64,000 nt of DNA from Phycisphaeraceae bacterium. GTDB taxonomy: Bacteria; Planctomycetota; Phycisphaerae; Phycisphaerales; Phycisphaeraceae. Where the stretch lies: contig JANQSF010000010.1 in the NCBI GenBank assembly GCA_028284155.1, forward strand, positions 83,351-147,350, given 5' to 3'. The position numbers and the translations under genes were made by a program. Of the stretch, positions 43,194 to 52,552 are shown piece by piece; the first letter of the stretch is position 1; every line of letters begins with the position of its first letter. The notes under the pieces were generated by a model. That model was not told where the DNA came from and did not search any database. It worked only from the letters and a program-made list of their open reading frames with translations.

Positions 43194-43672
43194 ACGCGGT
43201 CACGCACACATCGTCGGATGCGCCGGTTGTGGACGACGTTGTGTTACGCGACTTGCACGCGGCGGCGAAATCAGCGCCGTTACGACGGGCTCGCCTCTGC
43301 CTTCATCGTGACGCCGACGACGCCGTTCAGGAGATGGTCATCGCGCTTTGTCGTGACACGGTTGTCCGCGCGCACCGGCATCCGGGGCGTAGCGAGTCGA
43401 TTCACGTGATTGACGGTGCGCTGCGGGTCGTGCTGTATGACGGTGACGGTCGTGCGTCGCGACGGGTCGCATTGGGCGAGGGTGGCGCTCGTCTGTTGCG
43501 GATTTCGTGCGGGCAGTGGCATTCGGTTGAGGTTTTATCCGACATGGCGTTCGTGCATGAGGTGGTGCAAGGGCCGTTTGATGGGAGGTCGAGTGAGTTC
43601 GCGCCTTGGGTCGGAGTTGAAGAAGGCGGGCCTACGGCCGCGCCGCTGAACGGGGTGTTTGGCGATGGGTGA
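43190..43672 (+). CDS. WbuC-family cupin metalloprotein
   Basis: 160 residues. Single cupin domain: RARLCLHRDADDAVQEMVIAL, VVRAHRHPGRSESIHVIDG with the metal-binding His/His/Glu, CGQWHSVEV with the last His, and the WbuC-like end FVHEVVQGPFDG with EFAPWVGVEEG. WbuC proteins occur in O-antigen clusters; their function is not established. Overlaps DegT by four bases and the next methyltransferase by eight. Confidence 0.88.
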   Translation: MNAVTHTSSDAPVVDDVVLRDLHAAAKSAPLRRARLCLHRDADDAVQEMVIALCRDTVVRAHRHPGRSESIHVIDGALRVVLYDGDGRASRRVALGEGGARLLRISCGQWHSVEVLSDMAFVHEVVQGPFDGRSSEFAPWVGVEEGGPTAAPLNGVFGDG

Positions 43673-44324
43673 GGTGAATCTGCTGGATATGTACCCGGTC
43701 GCCGATCGGCCGATCGAGGAGCGCGCCAAGACGTTGACGGAAGAGGTGCGGGCGGTTGCGCGGGAGTACGGCCGAGAGTTTTTCGACGGCGACCGTTTGT
43801 ACGGCTACGGCGGCTACCGGTACGACGGTCGCTGGCAGAAGGTCGTTGCGCGGCTGAGAGAGCATTACGGGTTGGACGACGACGCGGCTGTGCTCGACAT
43901 CGGCTGCGCGAAGGGCTTTCTCCTTTATGACTTTCGACAGGCGATGCCCGGTGCGACATTAGCGGGCGTCGATGTGTCGGAATACGCGATCGAGCACGCC
44001 ATAGACGACGTGAAGCCCTATTTGCAGGTCGCGTCGGCCGACGTGCTGCCTTACGCCGACGACTCGTTCGACCTGGTGTTGTCGATCAGCACGATACACA
44101 ATCTGCCTCGCGAGGCGTGCAAGCAAGCGTTACGTGAGATCGAACGAGTCAAAAAGCCGGGCGGTCACGCGTTTGTCACGGTCGACGCCTGGCGGAATGA
44201 CGTCGAGCGTGACCGACTAATGAAGTGGATGTTGACGGCGTACACGTTCATGCACGTCGATGAATGGGTGGAGTTATTTGAGGAGGTTGGGTATACGGGG
44301 GATTACTATTGGTTTATTGCTTGA
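43665..44324 (+). CDS. Class I SAM-dependent methyltransferase
   Basis: 219 residues from ATG 43665 (TTG 43659 possible). N-terminal MYPVADRPIEERAK and LYGYGGYRYDGRWQKV precede motif I VLDIGCAKGFLLYDF, acidic LAGVDVSEYAIEHA, and FDLVLSISTIHNLPRE. The YGxGGYxYDGRW signature appears in methyltransferases of surface-glycan clusters. It ends the plus-strand operon, 28 bases before the convergent guaB. Confidence 0.88.
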   Translation: MGEVNLLDMYPVADRPIEERAKTLTEEVRAVAREYGREFFDGDRLYGYGGYRYDGRWQKVVARLREHYGLDDDAAVLDIGCAKGFLLYDFRQAMPGATLAGVDVSEYAIEHAIDDVKPYLQVASADVLPYADDSFDLVLSISTIHNLPREACKQALREIERVKKPGGHAFVTVDAWRNDVERDRLMKWMLTAYTFMHVDEWVELFEEVGYTGDYYWFIA

Positions 44325-44352
44325 AGCGCGCTAACCCGCAAGCGGCTGTTGA

Positions 44353-45874
<1,522 letters not shown>

Positions 45875-45916
45875 ACTTTTGCGGTTTGATGCGGCGGGGC
45901 GTTGGCCTGCTCTAAT

Positions 45917-45957
45917 GAAAAACCCCGCGGTTGGCCGGGGTCGGCGCTCCGCGGGGT
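45917..45957 (-). terminator. Rho-independent terminator of prepilin gene
   Basis: Stem ACCCCGCGG / CCGCGGGGT (45949-45957 with 45922-45930), an 18-base GC-rich loop that can pair further, then a run of T on the minus strand (45922-45917). It lies 38 bases after the prepilin stop and before the guaB promoter. Confidence 0.8.
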
Positions 45958-45995
45958 GTTGTGTTTGTCAGGATGCGGTTTGAATTCATCGACGA

Positions 45996-46799
45996 CTACG
46001 GCCGCTGGTTGCGGTACGGGTTGCTTGAGATCGTGTGGTAGACCATGGCGGCGTCACTCTCGGAGCCGCCTTCGCCGAGGTCGTCGTCCTCGAAGAAGAG
46101 GTTGTCGTTGCCCTCACGCACGCTCGTGCCGGGGTATTCGGTCGTCACGGTGTGCCGCTGCTCGAAGCTGACGCTGAGGTCGCCCCAGCCGACGGCGCCT
46201 TCCCACTGGCCGCTGCTGATGTCGGTCCACACGGAACTGACCTGGCTGGTCTCGTTCCCGCCGGTGTTTCGGTCGGACATGATGGCGGCACGTGCGTTGA
46301 CATCGCACGACCAGGCCGAGTTCCGCGGCGTGCCCGGTGTGCCCAGACGGATCATGGCGTACGAGTTGTTGCGCAGTTGGACCTGGTTGCCGGTCGTCTG
46401 CTCGCCGGTTTCGCTGCGGTTGCCGCCGCTGGTCTGGTACGGCTGAGCCTCGGGGTCGATCGGATTGATCGCGTGGTCCGGCTCGATCAGGCCGTTGGCA
46501 AAGAGAATCGCGACGCGCGCCGCGGGAATGCTGCCGTCCGACCCGCTTAGGTAGATCTCGGCCGTCGGCACGATTTCGCCGCGTTCGTTCAGGCCGGGGA
46601 AACTGCCGCGATTGCCCTCGCAGTACTTCTTCATGCCCTTGAGCAGGGTGCTCATATTGACGTTGTTTTCCTGAATGCGCGCCCCGCGGCGGACGCCCAT
46701 CAGGGCGGGCAAGAGGATGGCAATCAGCATCACGATGATCGAGATGACAACAAGCAGCTCGATCAGGCTGAATGCACGACGGGTGATACGATCGGTCAT
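45996..46799 (-). CDS. Prepilin-like type II secretion protein
   Basis: 267 residues. Leader MTDRITRRA then FSLIELLVVISIIVMLIAILLPALMG, with Ala at the position before Phe (Gly is more usual for prepilin peptidase; Ala is tolerated). The globular part has repeated Asn/Gly/Thr and acidic residues, and only one Cys pair candidate (KYCEGN, WSCDVN). Segments GLIEPDHAINPIDPEAQPYQ and SYAMIRLGTPGTPRNSAWSC align by eye with YMLNPIDKGN and SYAMLEIEDD in the downstream-located 47204 gene, so the two are paralogues. GGGGAG sits eight bases before the ATG. Its own terminator follows. Confidence 0.88.
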   Translation of the reverse strand: MTDRITRRAFSLIELLVVISIIVMLIAILLPALMGVRRGARIQENNVNMSTLLKGMKKYCEGNRGSFPGLNERGEIVPTAEIYLSGSDGSIPAARVAILFANGLIEPDHAINPIDPEAQPYQTSGGNRSETGEQTTGNQVQLRNNSYAMIRLGTPGTPRNSAWSCDVNARAAIMSDRNTGGNETSQVSSVWTDISSGQWEGAVGWGDLSVSFEQRHTVTTEYPGTSVREGNDNLFFEDDDLGEGGSESDAAMVYHTISSNPYRNQRP

Positions 46800-47203
46800 G
46801 GTGTTGACTCCCCTACACAGGCTAAAACCGAACCCTACACGCTACGCACGGGTCACGCGACACACGCGGCCCTTCACGGTCCATTCTTCGGTCGTCCAGC
46901 CGCCCGGCCCGTCGAGCGGGAGGCAACCGGCGACGCGTGGTATTGACTCAATTCGTTGGTCACCAGAAGTCTACCGGCCGACCCCACCCGGGTCAATGGC
47001 GGCTTGATAGGCAGGCGTTGAAGGATTTTCATGTGCACCCGTACTTCATGCGGGGCGGGTCGACCATGAAAAAACCCGGCCGCCTTTCGGCGGCCGGGGT
47101 TCTCTCCTGTTTCGCGGCCCTCTCTGTCGGCGTCCGCTACTGACGCCTTGTGGGTCAGCCCTTGCGGGCGTTTGACGACCCACCCCCGGGTCAGGTCAAC
47201 CGA
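46800..47203. other. Spacer between two prepilin genes
   Basis: 404 bases. It holds the terminator of the upstream prepilin (47069-47098) and presumably the promoter of the 45996 prepilin, but no clear -35/-10 pair was found. No gene. Confidence 0.6.
47069..47098 (-). terminator. Strong rho-independent terminator
   Basis: Perfect 10-bp stem (47075-47084 with 47089-47098), a GAAA tetraloop on the minus strand, then six T (47074-47069). It lies 106 bases after the stop of the 47204 prepilin gene. Confidence 0.92.
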
Positions 47204-48100
47204 TTACGGCATCGCCGCGACGTCGGCCTGTCCGTGGTGGTCTTGGCCGGTCGAGGTGTCCTGGAAGACCAACTCGCAGTTGGCCATCGGGTCCTCGTTG
47301 GTTTCCGACATGTCGAACAGGTTGTCCGTCGGGTTCGTCGTCTTCTGGTTGTAACGGGTGTTGGTCGCGATCGGGCCCAACTGACCGGAGTCGTCCACTT
47401 CCGAGATGAAGTTGGTCGAACCGTCGTTGAACACAACCGTGCCTTCCCATTCGCCCGACTCGAACTCGGACCAGACCGACTCGGCCGAACCCGAAGCGGC
47501 GGAATCCGACACGTTACGGTCGCCCAGAACGATGGCCTGCGAGTTGATCGTCTCGGCCCATTCCTTGCGGCGATCGTCGTCGTCGTCCTCGATCTCGAGC
47601 ATGGCGTACGAGAAGTTGTTCGTCGAGAGCGTCGTGTCCGGGTTGGTGCCCGGCGTGCCGATCGGGTTCACTTCGACGAACGTGTCTGTGTTCATCGGGT
47701 CGGTCCGGTCGAGCGTGTTGCCCTTGTCGATCGGGTTCAGCATGTACTCGGGCGTGAAGTACGACTTGTTGAGCATGACGCAGTAGCGGGTGGTCGGCTC
47801 GGCACCGTCGGTGGTGTCGGCGGTGAACGTACCGTCGGCGGTCGGCCACGTGAACATGGGCACACGGGTACCGTCCGACTTCAGGCCCGGGAAGAAGCCG
47901 TCGCCGGTCGAGGTCTTGTTGTTCTGCGAGAAGGTGACCATCCCTTGGTGGATACCACGCTGCTGGGTGCTGTTGGTCATCTTGCGGGCCGTACGACGGG
48001 CGATGCCCAGGGCCGGCAGCAGGATGGCGATCAGCAGGGCGATAATCGAAATTACCACCAGCAGCTCGATCAGGGTGAAGGCCTTACGACGAGAATTCAT
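47204..48100 (-). CDS. Prepilin-like type II secretion protein
   Basis: 298 residues from ATG 48100, with AGGAG eight bases upstream. Leader MNSRRKA then FTLIELLVVISIIALLIAILLPALGIARRTARK (Ala before Phe, Glu5 present). The body is acidic and rich in Asp/Thr/Asn, with an EDDDDDRRKEWAE patch and no clear cysteine pairs. Paralogue of the 45996 product (shared NPIDxG, SYAMxxxxD, SxWSExxSGxWEG blocks). Very regular expression signals (a consensus-like promoter about 420 bases upstream and a strong terminator) suggest an abundant structural pseudopilin. Confidence 0.9.
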   Translation of the reverse strand: MNSRRKAFTLIELLVVISIIALLIAILLPALGIARRTARKMTNSTQQRGIHQGMVTFSQNNKTSTGDGFFPGLKSDGTRVPMFTWPTADGTFTADTTDGAEPTTRYCVMLNKSYFTPEYMLNPIDKGNTLDRTDPMNTDTFVEVNPIGTPGTNPDTTLSTNNFSYAMLEIEDDDDDRRKEWAETINSQAIVLGDRNVSDSAASGSAESVWSEFESGEWEGTVVFNDGSTNFISEVDDSGQLGPIATNTRYNQKTTNPTDNLFDMSETNEDPMANCELVFQDTSTGQDHHGQADVAAMP

Positions 48101-48163
48101 GGTGTGCGCTCCTGTGGAGGGACATCTGATTTGATGGGCATGGGCCAAGATGTCACGAAACAC

Positions 48164-49017
48164 AGGAATCGTCGGTCAGGGGGTCAGCGGGAGGACGCCC
48201 GCTGATAAGCGAATGAATGGTGGCGGTTGTCGCCCCTGGTGCCGCGTTCCGAGTCCCGCGCGTCTCCTGCACGCATACGCCATCAACCGACCAGAGCGGA
48301 ACATTCGCCCTGTTGAATCGGCTTGACAATCAAACTGTGTAAGGAGCTGGTGGGTGGGGTCGTCTTGGTTGAGGTGGCGGGCGGCAGGGGATAGACCCGG
48401 GAAGAAGAATAGCGGTTTAGTATTAACTGCCTGCTGCCCTGTGCAAACCTCAATGTGGGAACTTGACCACCCTTCCGGCTCCTCGACAAGCTGCTTTGCA
48501 GCAGCCCTGTATCAATTAGGATACAGGTATACCCCTGCATGTCAACCCCTCGCCCAATGCCGCCAAGGCGTTTATTTGCCCTTTTTCGCCGGGATTTCGT
48601 GACACGTTCCAAGCCTTACGCGATTGAAGGCCTTCTCGGCTGTGACGGCTTTTCGCTTACCCATTGCCAAGGCTCACAGGTGATGGATGGCCGTTTGTTG
48701 CCATAAACATCGATTTAACAGGCCGATATGTGTTACTGATGCCCTGTGAGGCAAGCGAGTTGCAGATGGCTTGGCCGCGGTGTTCTTCATCAGCGGCTTA
48801 TGCGTCGTTGCTACCGGCTCCTGGGCCGAGGAGCATTCAACAAGGCCGCCCTCAAGCGTCGATACGCACTCGAATGGGGGATTGGCCGAGATTGTGAGTG
48901 GAAAAGATGTGGATAATTGTGCGGCGATGGCAGCGTTCAAAGACGATGAAAGATCCCGTCTGCGTGGATCAATGATCGATTCTGGCTAACGTAAGGTCTC
49001 ACCGACTTGAGGGCAGG
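48164..49017. other. Long spacer with promoter and possible leader RNA
   Basis: About 850 bases without a believable gene. The half nearest the prepilin would be its transcribed leader if the promoter at 48518-48545 is used; nothing in it was recognised as a riboswitch. The other half (48560-49017) is less GC-rich than its surroundings and should carry the promoter of the 49018 gene. Confidence 0.5.
48518..48545 (-). promoter_or_regulatory. Consensus-like promoter for the 47204 prepilin
   Basis: Minus strand TTGACA (48545-48540), 16-base spacer, TATCCT (48523-48518). The -10 overlaps a perfect inverted repeat CTGTATC-AATTAG-GATACAG (48507-48526 region), a possible operator. It would give a 5' leader of about 400 bases. 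Confidence 0.6.
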
Positions 49018-50016
49018 ATGCTCGTCGCTTTGAAACATCGACTCATGCTGATCGCGGCCGCCGTCGTCACGTCGTGGTTGGCAGGAACGTACGCGTCCGC
49101 CGCGCTCCAACCGCCCGACGGGTCGACGGGATTCGCCGTCACTTCGACCGCCGTTGGCGTCTGGCAAACGCTCGCGGTCTTGCTCGCCATTGCCGTGCCT
49201 GTGGTCGCCATCGGACTCATCATCGGGGCCACGGACAACCCTTTGGCCGGCCCATTCGTGGTGGGTCTGGCGATCACCGTCTTGTCCTGGACGGGCGGTT
49301 CGTCCGACGGCTGGTTCATGCGGACCGACCAACCGGGCGGGTTCGTCACGTTGATTCTCGAGACGATCGGATGGGGGTTGTTTCTGGTGGGATTGGTTGT
49401 AGCGATTGGCTTTGGCGATCGTGTCATACGAGGCATGTTGCCTGATTCAATATGCGCTTCTCGGGAGGGCAGAAAGCTGACGTGGGCACTTCCTAAACGC
49501 CACGCGTTAATCCCCGCAGTCATTTGCTTGGTTGTTGCAGGAGCGTGCGCATACGCGTTTGTGCGGAACTCAGAACCCGGCCAGGTTCTTCTGAGTGTGA
49601 TGCTCGCTTTCGGTATCGGATCGATGACGGCACACCTGGCATACACGCAAACAAACCCAATCGCGATCCTCTTGAGTCCATTTGCGCTCGCAATCGTTGC
49701 TTACGGATACGCAGCACTTCGCTATGACGATTTCACACAGGTTCAAACCGCCTTGAACCAAATGCTCGTCTTGGGCGACGATATGACCGTTCCAAGAATC
49801 AATGGATTGGCGCTGGTGCTGCCGATGCAATACGTCGGTGCCGGTCTCGCCGGTTGTGCGCTGGGGCTAAGCGGCGCAGTCAATGTGGTCGCGGGAGACA
49901 AAAGAGAGATGGTCACTTCGGCACGCATCCAGGAGGGGCCGACAGGTGGATTCATGGCGGCGATGTGGGTCAGTCTGACACGCAAGTCAACACCGAAGAG
50001 AAGCGACGAGAATTGA
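49018..50016 (+). CDS. Multi-pass membrane protein of unknown function
   Basis: 332 residues. An N-terminal hydrophobic segment (MLIAAAVVTSWLAGTYASAA) is followed by about six more: roughly 48-68, 72-92, 108-128, 155-175, 180-200, 212-228, and a glycine-rich helix near 275-300 (GAGLAGCALGLSGAVNVV). Loops are short. No family motif was recognised. GAGGGCAGG lies directly before the ATG; an internal ATG at 49045 is possible. It stands alone between the prepilins and the convergent DUF4340 gene. Base composition is slightly lower in GC than the neighbours. Confidence 0.65.
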   Translation: MLVALKHRLMLIAAAVVTSWLAGTYASAALQPPDGSTGFAVTSTAVGVWQTLAVLLAIAVPVVAIGLIIGATDNPLAGPFVVGLAITVLSWTGGSSDGWFMRTDQPGGFVTLILETIGWGLFLVGLVVAIGFGDRVIRGMLPDSICASREGRKLTWALPKRHALIPAVICLVVAGACAYAFVRNSEPGQVLLSVMLAFGIGSMTAHLAYTQTNPIAILLSPFALAIVAYGYAALRYDDFTQVQTALNQMLVLGDDMTVPRINGLALVLPMQYVGAGLAGCALGLSGAVNVVAGDKREMVTSARIQEGPTGGFMAAMWVSLTRKSTPKRSDEN

Positions 50017-50083
50017 TCGTTGATTCGGCCGTGTGAGTTCGTTCACCCCTCTGGCCAAGCGACTCACTCCATGACTCGAAGAT

Positions 50084-52474
50084 TCATCCGCCCGGCCGGC
50101 GCAAGGGCACGCGCGGTGGCAGCCCGGACGGTACCTGCGGCGGTGTCACCGGCGGCGCCTGGGTCAGGTCGGCTTCAAGCGCTTGCACGACCGCGTCCGG
50201 GATCACAAACGTCCTGCCGTTCTCGCCTCGGACAACGCCCTTGCCGCGCAGTTCGCCGGCCAGGCCGAGCAGTGAGACGCCGTACGTCTTGCCCGAATTG
50301 TCCGTGATGTCGAACGAGATGGCCGGCGGATCGACGCCGGGCAGCGGCTGAATGAACCTCTCGACGCGCAACCCAGCCAACTCGCTGAACAAACGGCGCA
50401 TCGCCAGCGCGTTCAGTTTCAGGTCGTCGGCCGACAGCGCGCCCTTGTCATCGGCCTTGATTGTCCACGTCTTGTCGCCGCGTTTCACAACGACCTGTGC
50501 GATCTGGTCGGCTTTGACCGGTACGATCGTGCGGTAGCGGTACTCATCGTTCACGGCGCGGACGACCATCTGTGAGACCTGGAAGGGCATCGCGACCGAC
50601 CCACGCATCGCTCTCGCCGTTTGCGGGTCGATGCGCAGGACGACGGGTGAGCCTTCAGCCGACTCCAGCGTCAGTTCGATCGACTGCTCGCCGGGCTTTT
50701 CGTCGTCCGCCAGCCACTTGACCGCCCGCAGGTACGACACGGCATCGACCATCTCCACAAACATGTCGTGCTCGAACACGTCGTGCCCGACCATCACCCA
50801 ACGACCCGGGCCTTTCGTTTCGTCGTCGCCCTTCTTCGAGTTGTTATTGGCGTCGTTTGACTGATCGGCCTTGTTCGCTGAACCGGCTTCGGGCGATTCG
50901 TTGGATCGCTCAAACGTCCACGTCGTGCCGTCCGGCCGACGCAGCGTCACGCGCGTGAGGTCGTCCGGTTTGACGTCCGCCACCAGCAGGTCGCGGAACG
51001 TTCGGCGTGGGGCGAAGACGTCGGCCAGGCTTTCGAAGTCGACGATGTAGCCGGTCGTTTCTTTGTTGCGCAGCACGAGGCGTCGCTTGCTGGCCTGGGC
51101 CGCCGACTCGGGCGCGGGGAAGATTTGCAGCGTCTCCGGCTCGTCGTCACCGGTGACATACAGGCGGACGGTCGCGACGGGTTGGCCTTCCGGTTTCACG
51201 TCAGCCGCATACGCCGCGGCCCGCACAACGCGGAGGTTGTCGATGATCTTCGACACGCGCAGCGACTCCGGTTCGTATCCCGGCTTCGGGTCGTCGAACC
51301 GCCAGCCCGACGCTTCGCGGACGAGTTGCATGCCCGGCGCGTCCGTTCGTTCGACGTCGATGCGACGCGCCTCTTTGGTCTTCGTCAGCACCAGCCGCGG
51401 GTCGCGCAGGTCGTCGGCGGAGGCCAGGAAGCGCGACCGGTTCGGCGCGGGGATTTCGAACACGATCGGCGACACGCGGTCGCTGGCGTACGTTGCGTAC
51501 CACGTTGTTTCTTCGATGTTGGTCGGCCGACCGACCGTCAACGTGTGTGTCACGCGGTCGGTCCGCGAGGCGTCGTCCTTGACCGGCACGTGACTGACCA
51601 CCGTGACGACAACGCTGGGCTGATCCAGCCCGTACAACGCCGGTTCGTCCGGCTTGTCGGTCGTGAACTGCTGCACGGTCAGGCTTGACAGGCCTTCGAC
51701 AAGAGCGGCGATGCGGGCGCGATCGACCCGCCCGGCGTGCGGCACGGTCAGCGACCAGTCGCTGCTTTCGTCCGACTTCATCGCCGTGACCGTGCCCGTT
51801 GGCTGTTGGAGCACGACCTTCGACACGGTCGCCGTGTCCGGCCCGGGCACGCGCCGGCTGCGGTAGTCGTTTGCCGTTTGTGTCAGTACGGCCCGGTGTG
51901 CCTGGCCGGTCTTGATGACGTGAACGATCGGCTCATCACCGACCCGCACGTATCCCCAGTCGCTTGACGCCGCCGAGTCGGCTGAGCCAAAGTGATAGAC
52001 GTGCTCGATCGTCTCGCCTTCCTCCTCTTTCTCGTCGTCGTTGTCGTCGTCGGACTTGACGGGTTTGGTCTTCGTCTTGACCACGACGGTCGCTTGCGGC
52101 GGGTCGAGGTTCATGCGCGAAAGCGACGGCGCGTCGTCTTCCGACGGGTCGATCGTGCTGCTCGAACGCAGGTCGGCCAACCCCACAATCAATTGCATGA
52201 CGCTTGAGTCGGTCAGCGGGAAGCGCACCGGTTCGACCTGCCACCAGCGGTCGTCCTGTTTTCGGAAGACGGCGTCGTCTTCGCCCGCCTTCTTGATCGT
52301 GACCTGGGTCGTTTCGGATACGTCGAATTTTGACGAAGGTACGAGCGCCTGGCCTGGGCGGTTGTCTTCTTCGGGCGAATCGGGGATCGGGTCGCCCTTG
52401 AACTCGAAGATGTACAGGTACACGCCGACGAAAACCAACAACACGAGCAGCGCGATAGTCGTTTTGAAGTTCAT
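50084..52474 (-). CDS. DUF4340 protein (ABC exporter accessory)
   Basis: 796 residues from ATG 52474 (MNFKTT), with AAAGGG six bases upstream. N-terminal anchor IALLVLLVFVGVYLYIFEF, then several copies of a beta-rich DUF4340-type module: SETTQVTIKK, RVTLRRPDGTTWTFER, VVVKRGDKTWTIKAD, each followed by a helical part (SVMQLIVGLADLR, LALMRRLFSELAGLRVERF-like). The end is Pro-rich. DUF4340 proteins accompany Gld-type ABC exporters (ATPase, permease, GldG-like), and this one follows exactly that set on the same strand. Mostly periplasmic; role in cargo handling unknown. Confidence 0.85.
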   Translation of the reverse strand: MNFKTTIALLVLLVFVGVYLYIFEFKGDPIPDSPEEDNRPGQALVPSSKFDVSETTQVTIKKAGEDDAVFRKQDDRWWQVEPVRFPLTDSSVMQLIVGLADLRSSSTIDPSEDDAPSLSRMNLDPPQATVVVKTKTKPVKSDDDNDDEKEEEGETIEHVYHFGSADSAASSDWGYVRVGDEPIVHVIKTGQAHRAVLTQTANDYRSRRVPGPDTATVSKVVLQQPTGTVTAMKSDESSDWSLTVPHAGRVDRARIAALVEGLSSLTVQQFTTDKPDEPALYGLDQPSVVVTVVSHVPVKDDASRTDRVTHTLTVGRPTNIEETTWYATYASDRVSPIVFEIPAPNRSRFLASADDLRDPRLVLTKTKEARRIDVERTDAPGMQLVREASGWRFDDPKPGYEPESLRVSKIIDNLRVVRAAAYAADVKPEGQPVATVRLYVTGDDEPETLQIFPAPESAAQASKRRLVLRNKETTGYIVDFESLADVFAPRRTFRDLLVADVKPDDLTRVTLRRPDGTTWTFERSNESPEAGSANKADQSNDANNNSKKGDDETKGPGRWVMVGHDVFEHDMFVEMVDAVSYLRAVKWLADDEKPGEQSIELTLESAEGSPVVLRIDPQTARAMRGSVAMPFQVSQMVVRAVNDEYRYRTIVPVKADQIAQVVVKRGDKTWTIKADDKGALSADDLKLNALAMRRLFSELAGLRVERFIQPLPGVDPPAISFDITDNSGKTYGVSLLGLAGELRGKGVVRGENGRTFVIPDAVVQALEADLTQAPPVTPPQVPSGLPPRVPLRRPGG

Positions 52475-52503
52475 GGGTTGCCCTTTCAGGCTTCGTCCGA
52501 CAA

Positions 52504-52525
52504 GTAGGGTGGGCACTGCCCACCC
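52504..52525. repeat. Palindromic element A, single-arm remnant
   Basis: GTAGGGTGGGCACTGCCCACC (one arm, 21 bases; self-palindromic with a one-base centre) between the GldG-like and DUF4340 genes. A degraded second arm GGTGGGCGTTGCGC follows at about 52539. Confidence 0.8.
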
Positions 52526-52552
52526 TGGGCCCCAATCGGTGGGCGTTGCGCG

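Noticed and set aside
48164..49017. Small protein genes in the long spacer
   Set aside because: Open frames under 110 residues exist on both strands but have no Shine-Dalgarno, motif or codon bias like neighbours.
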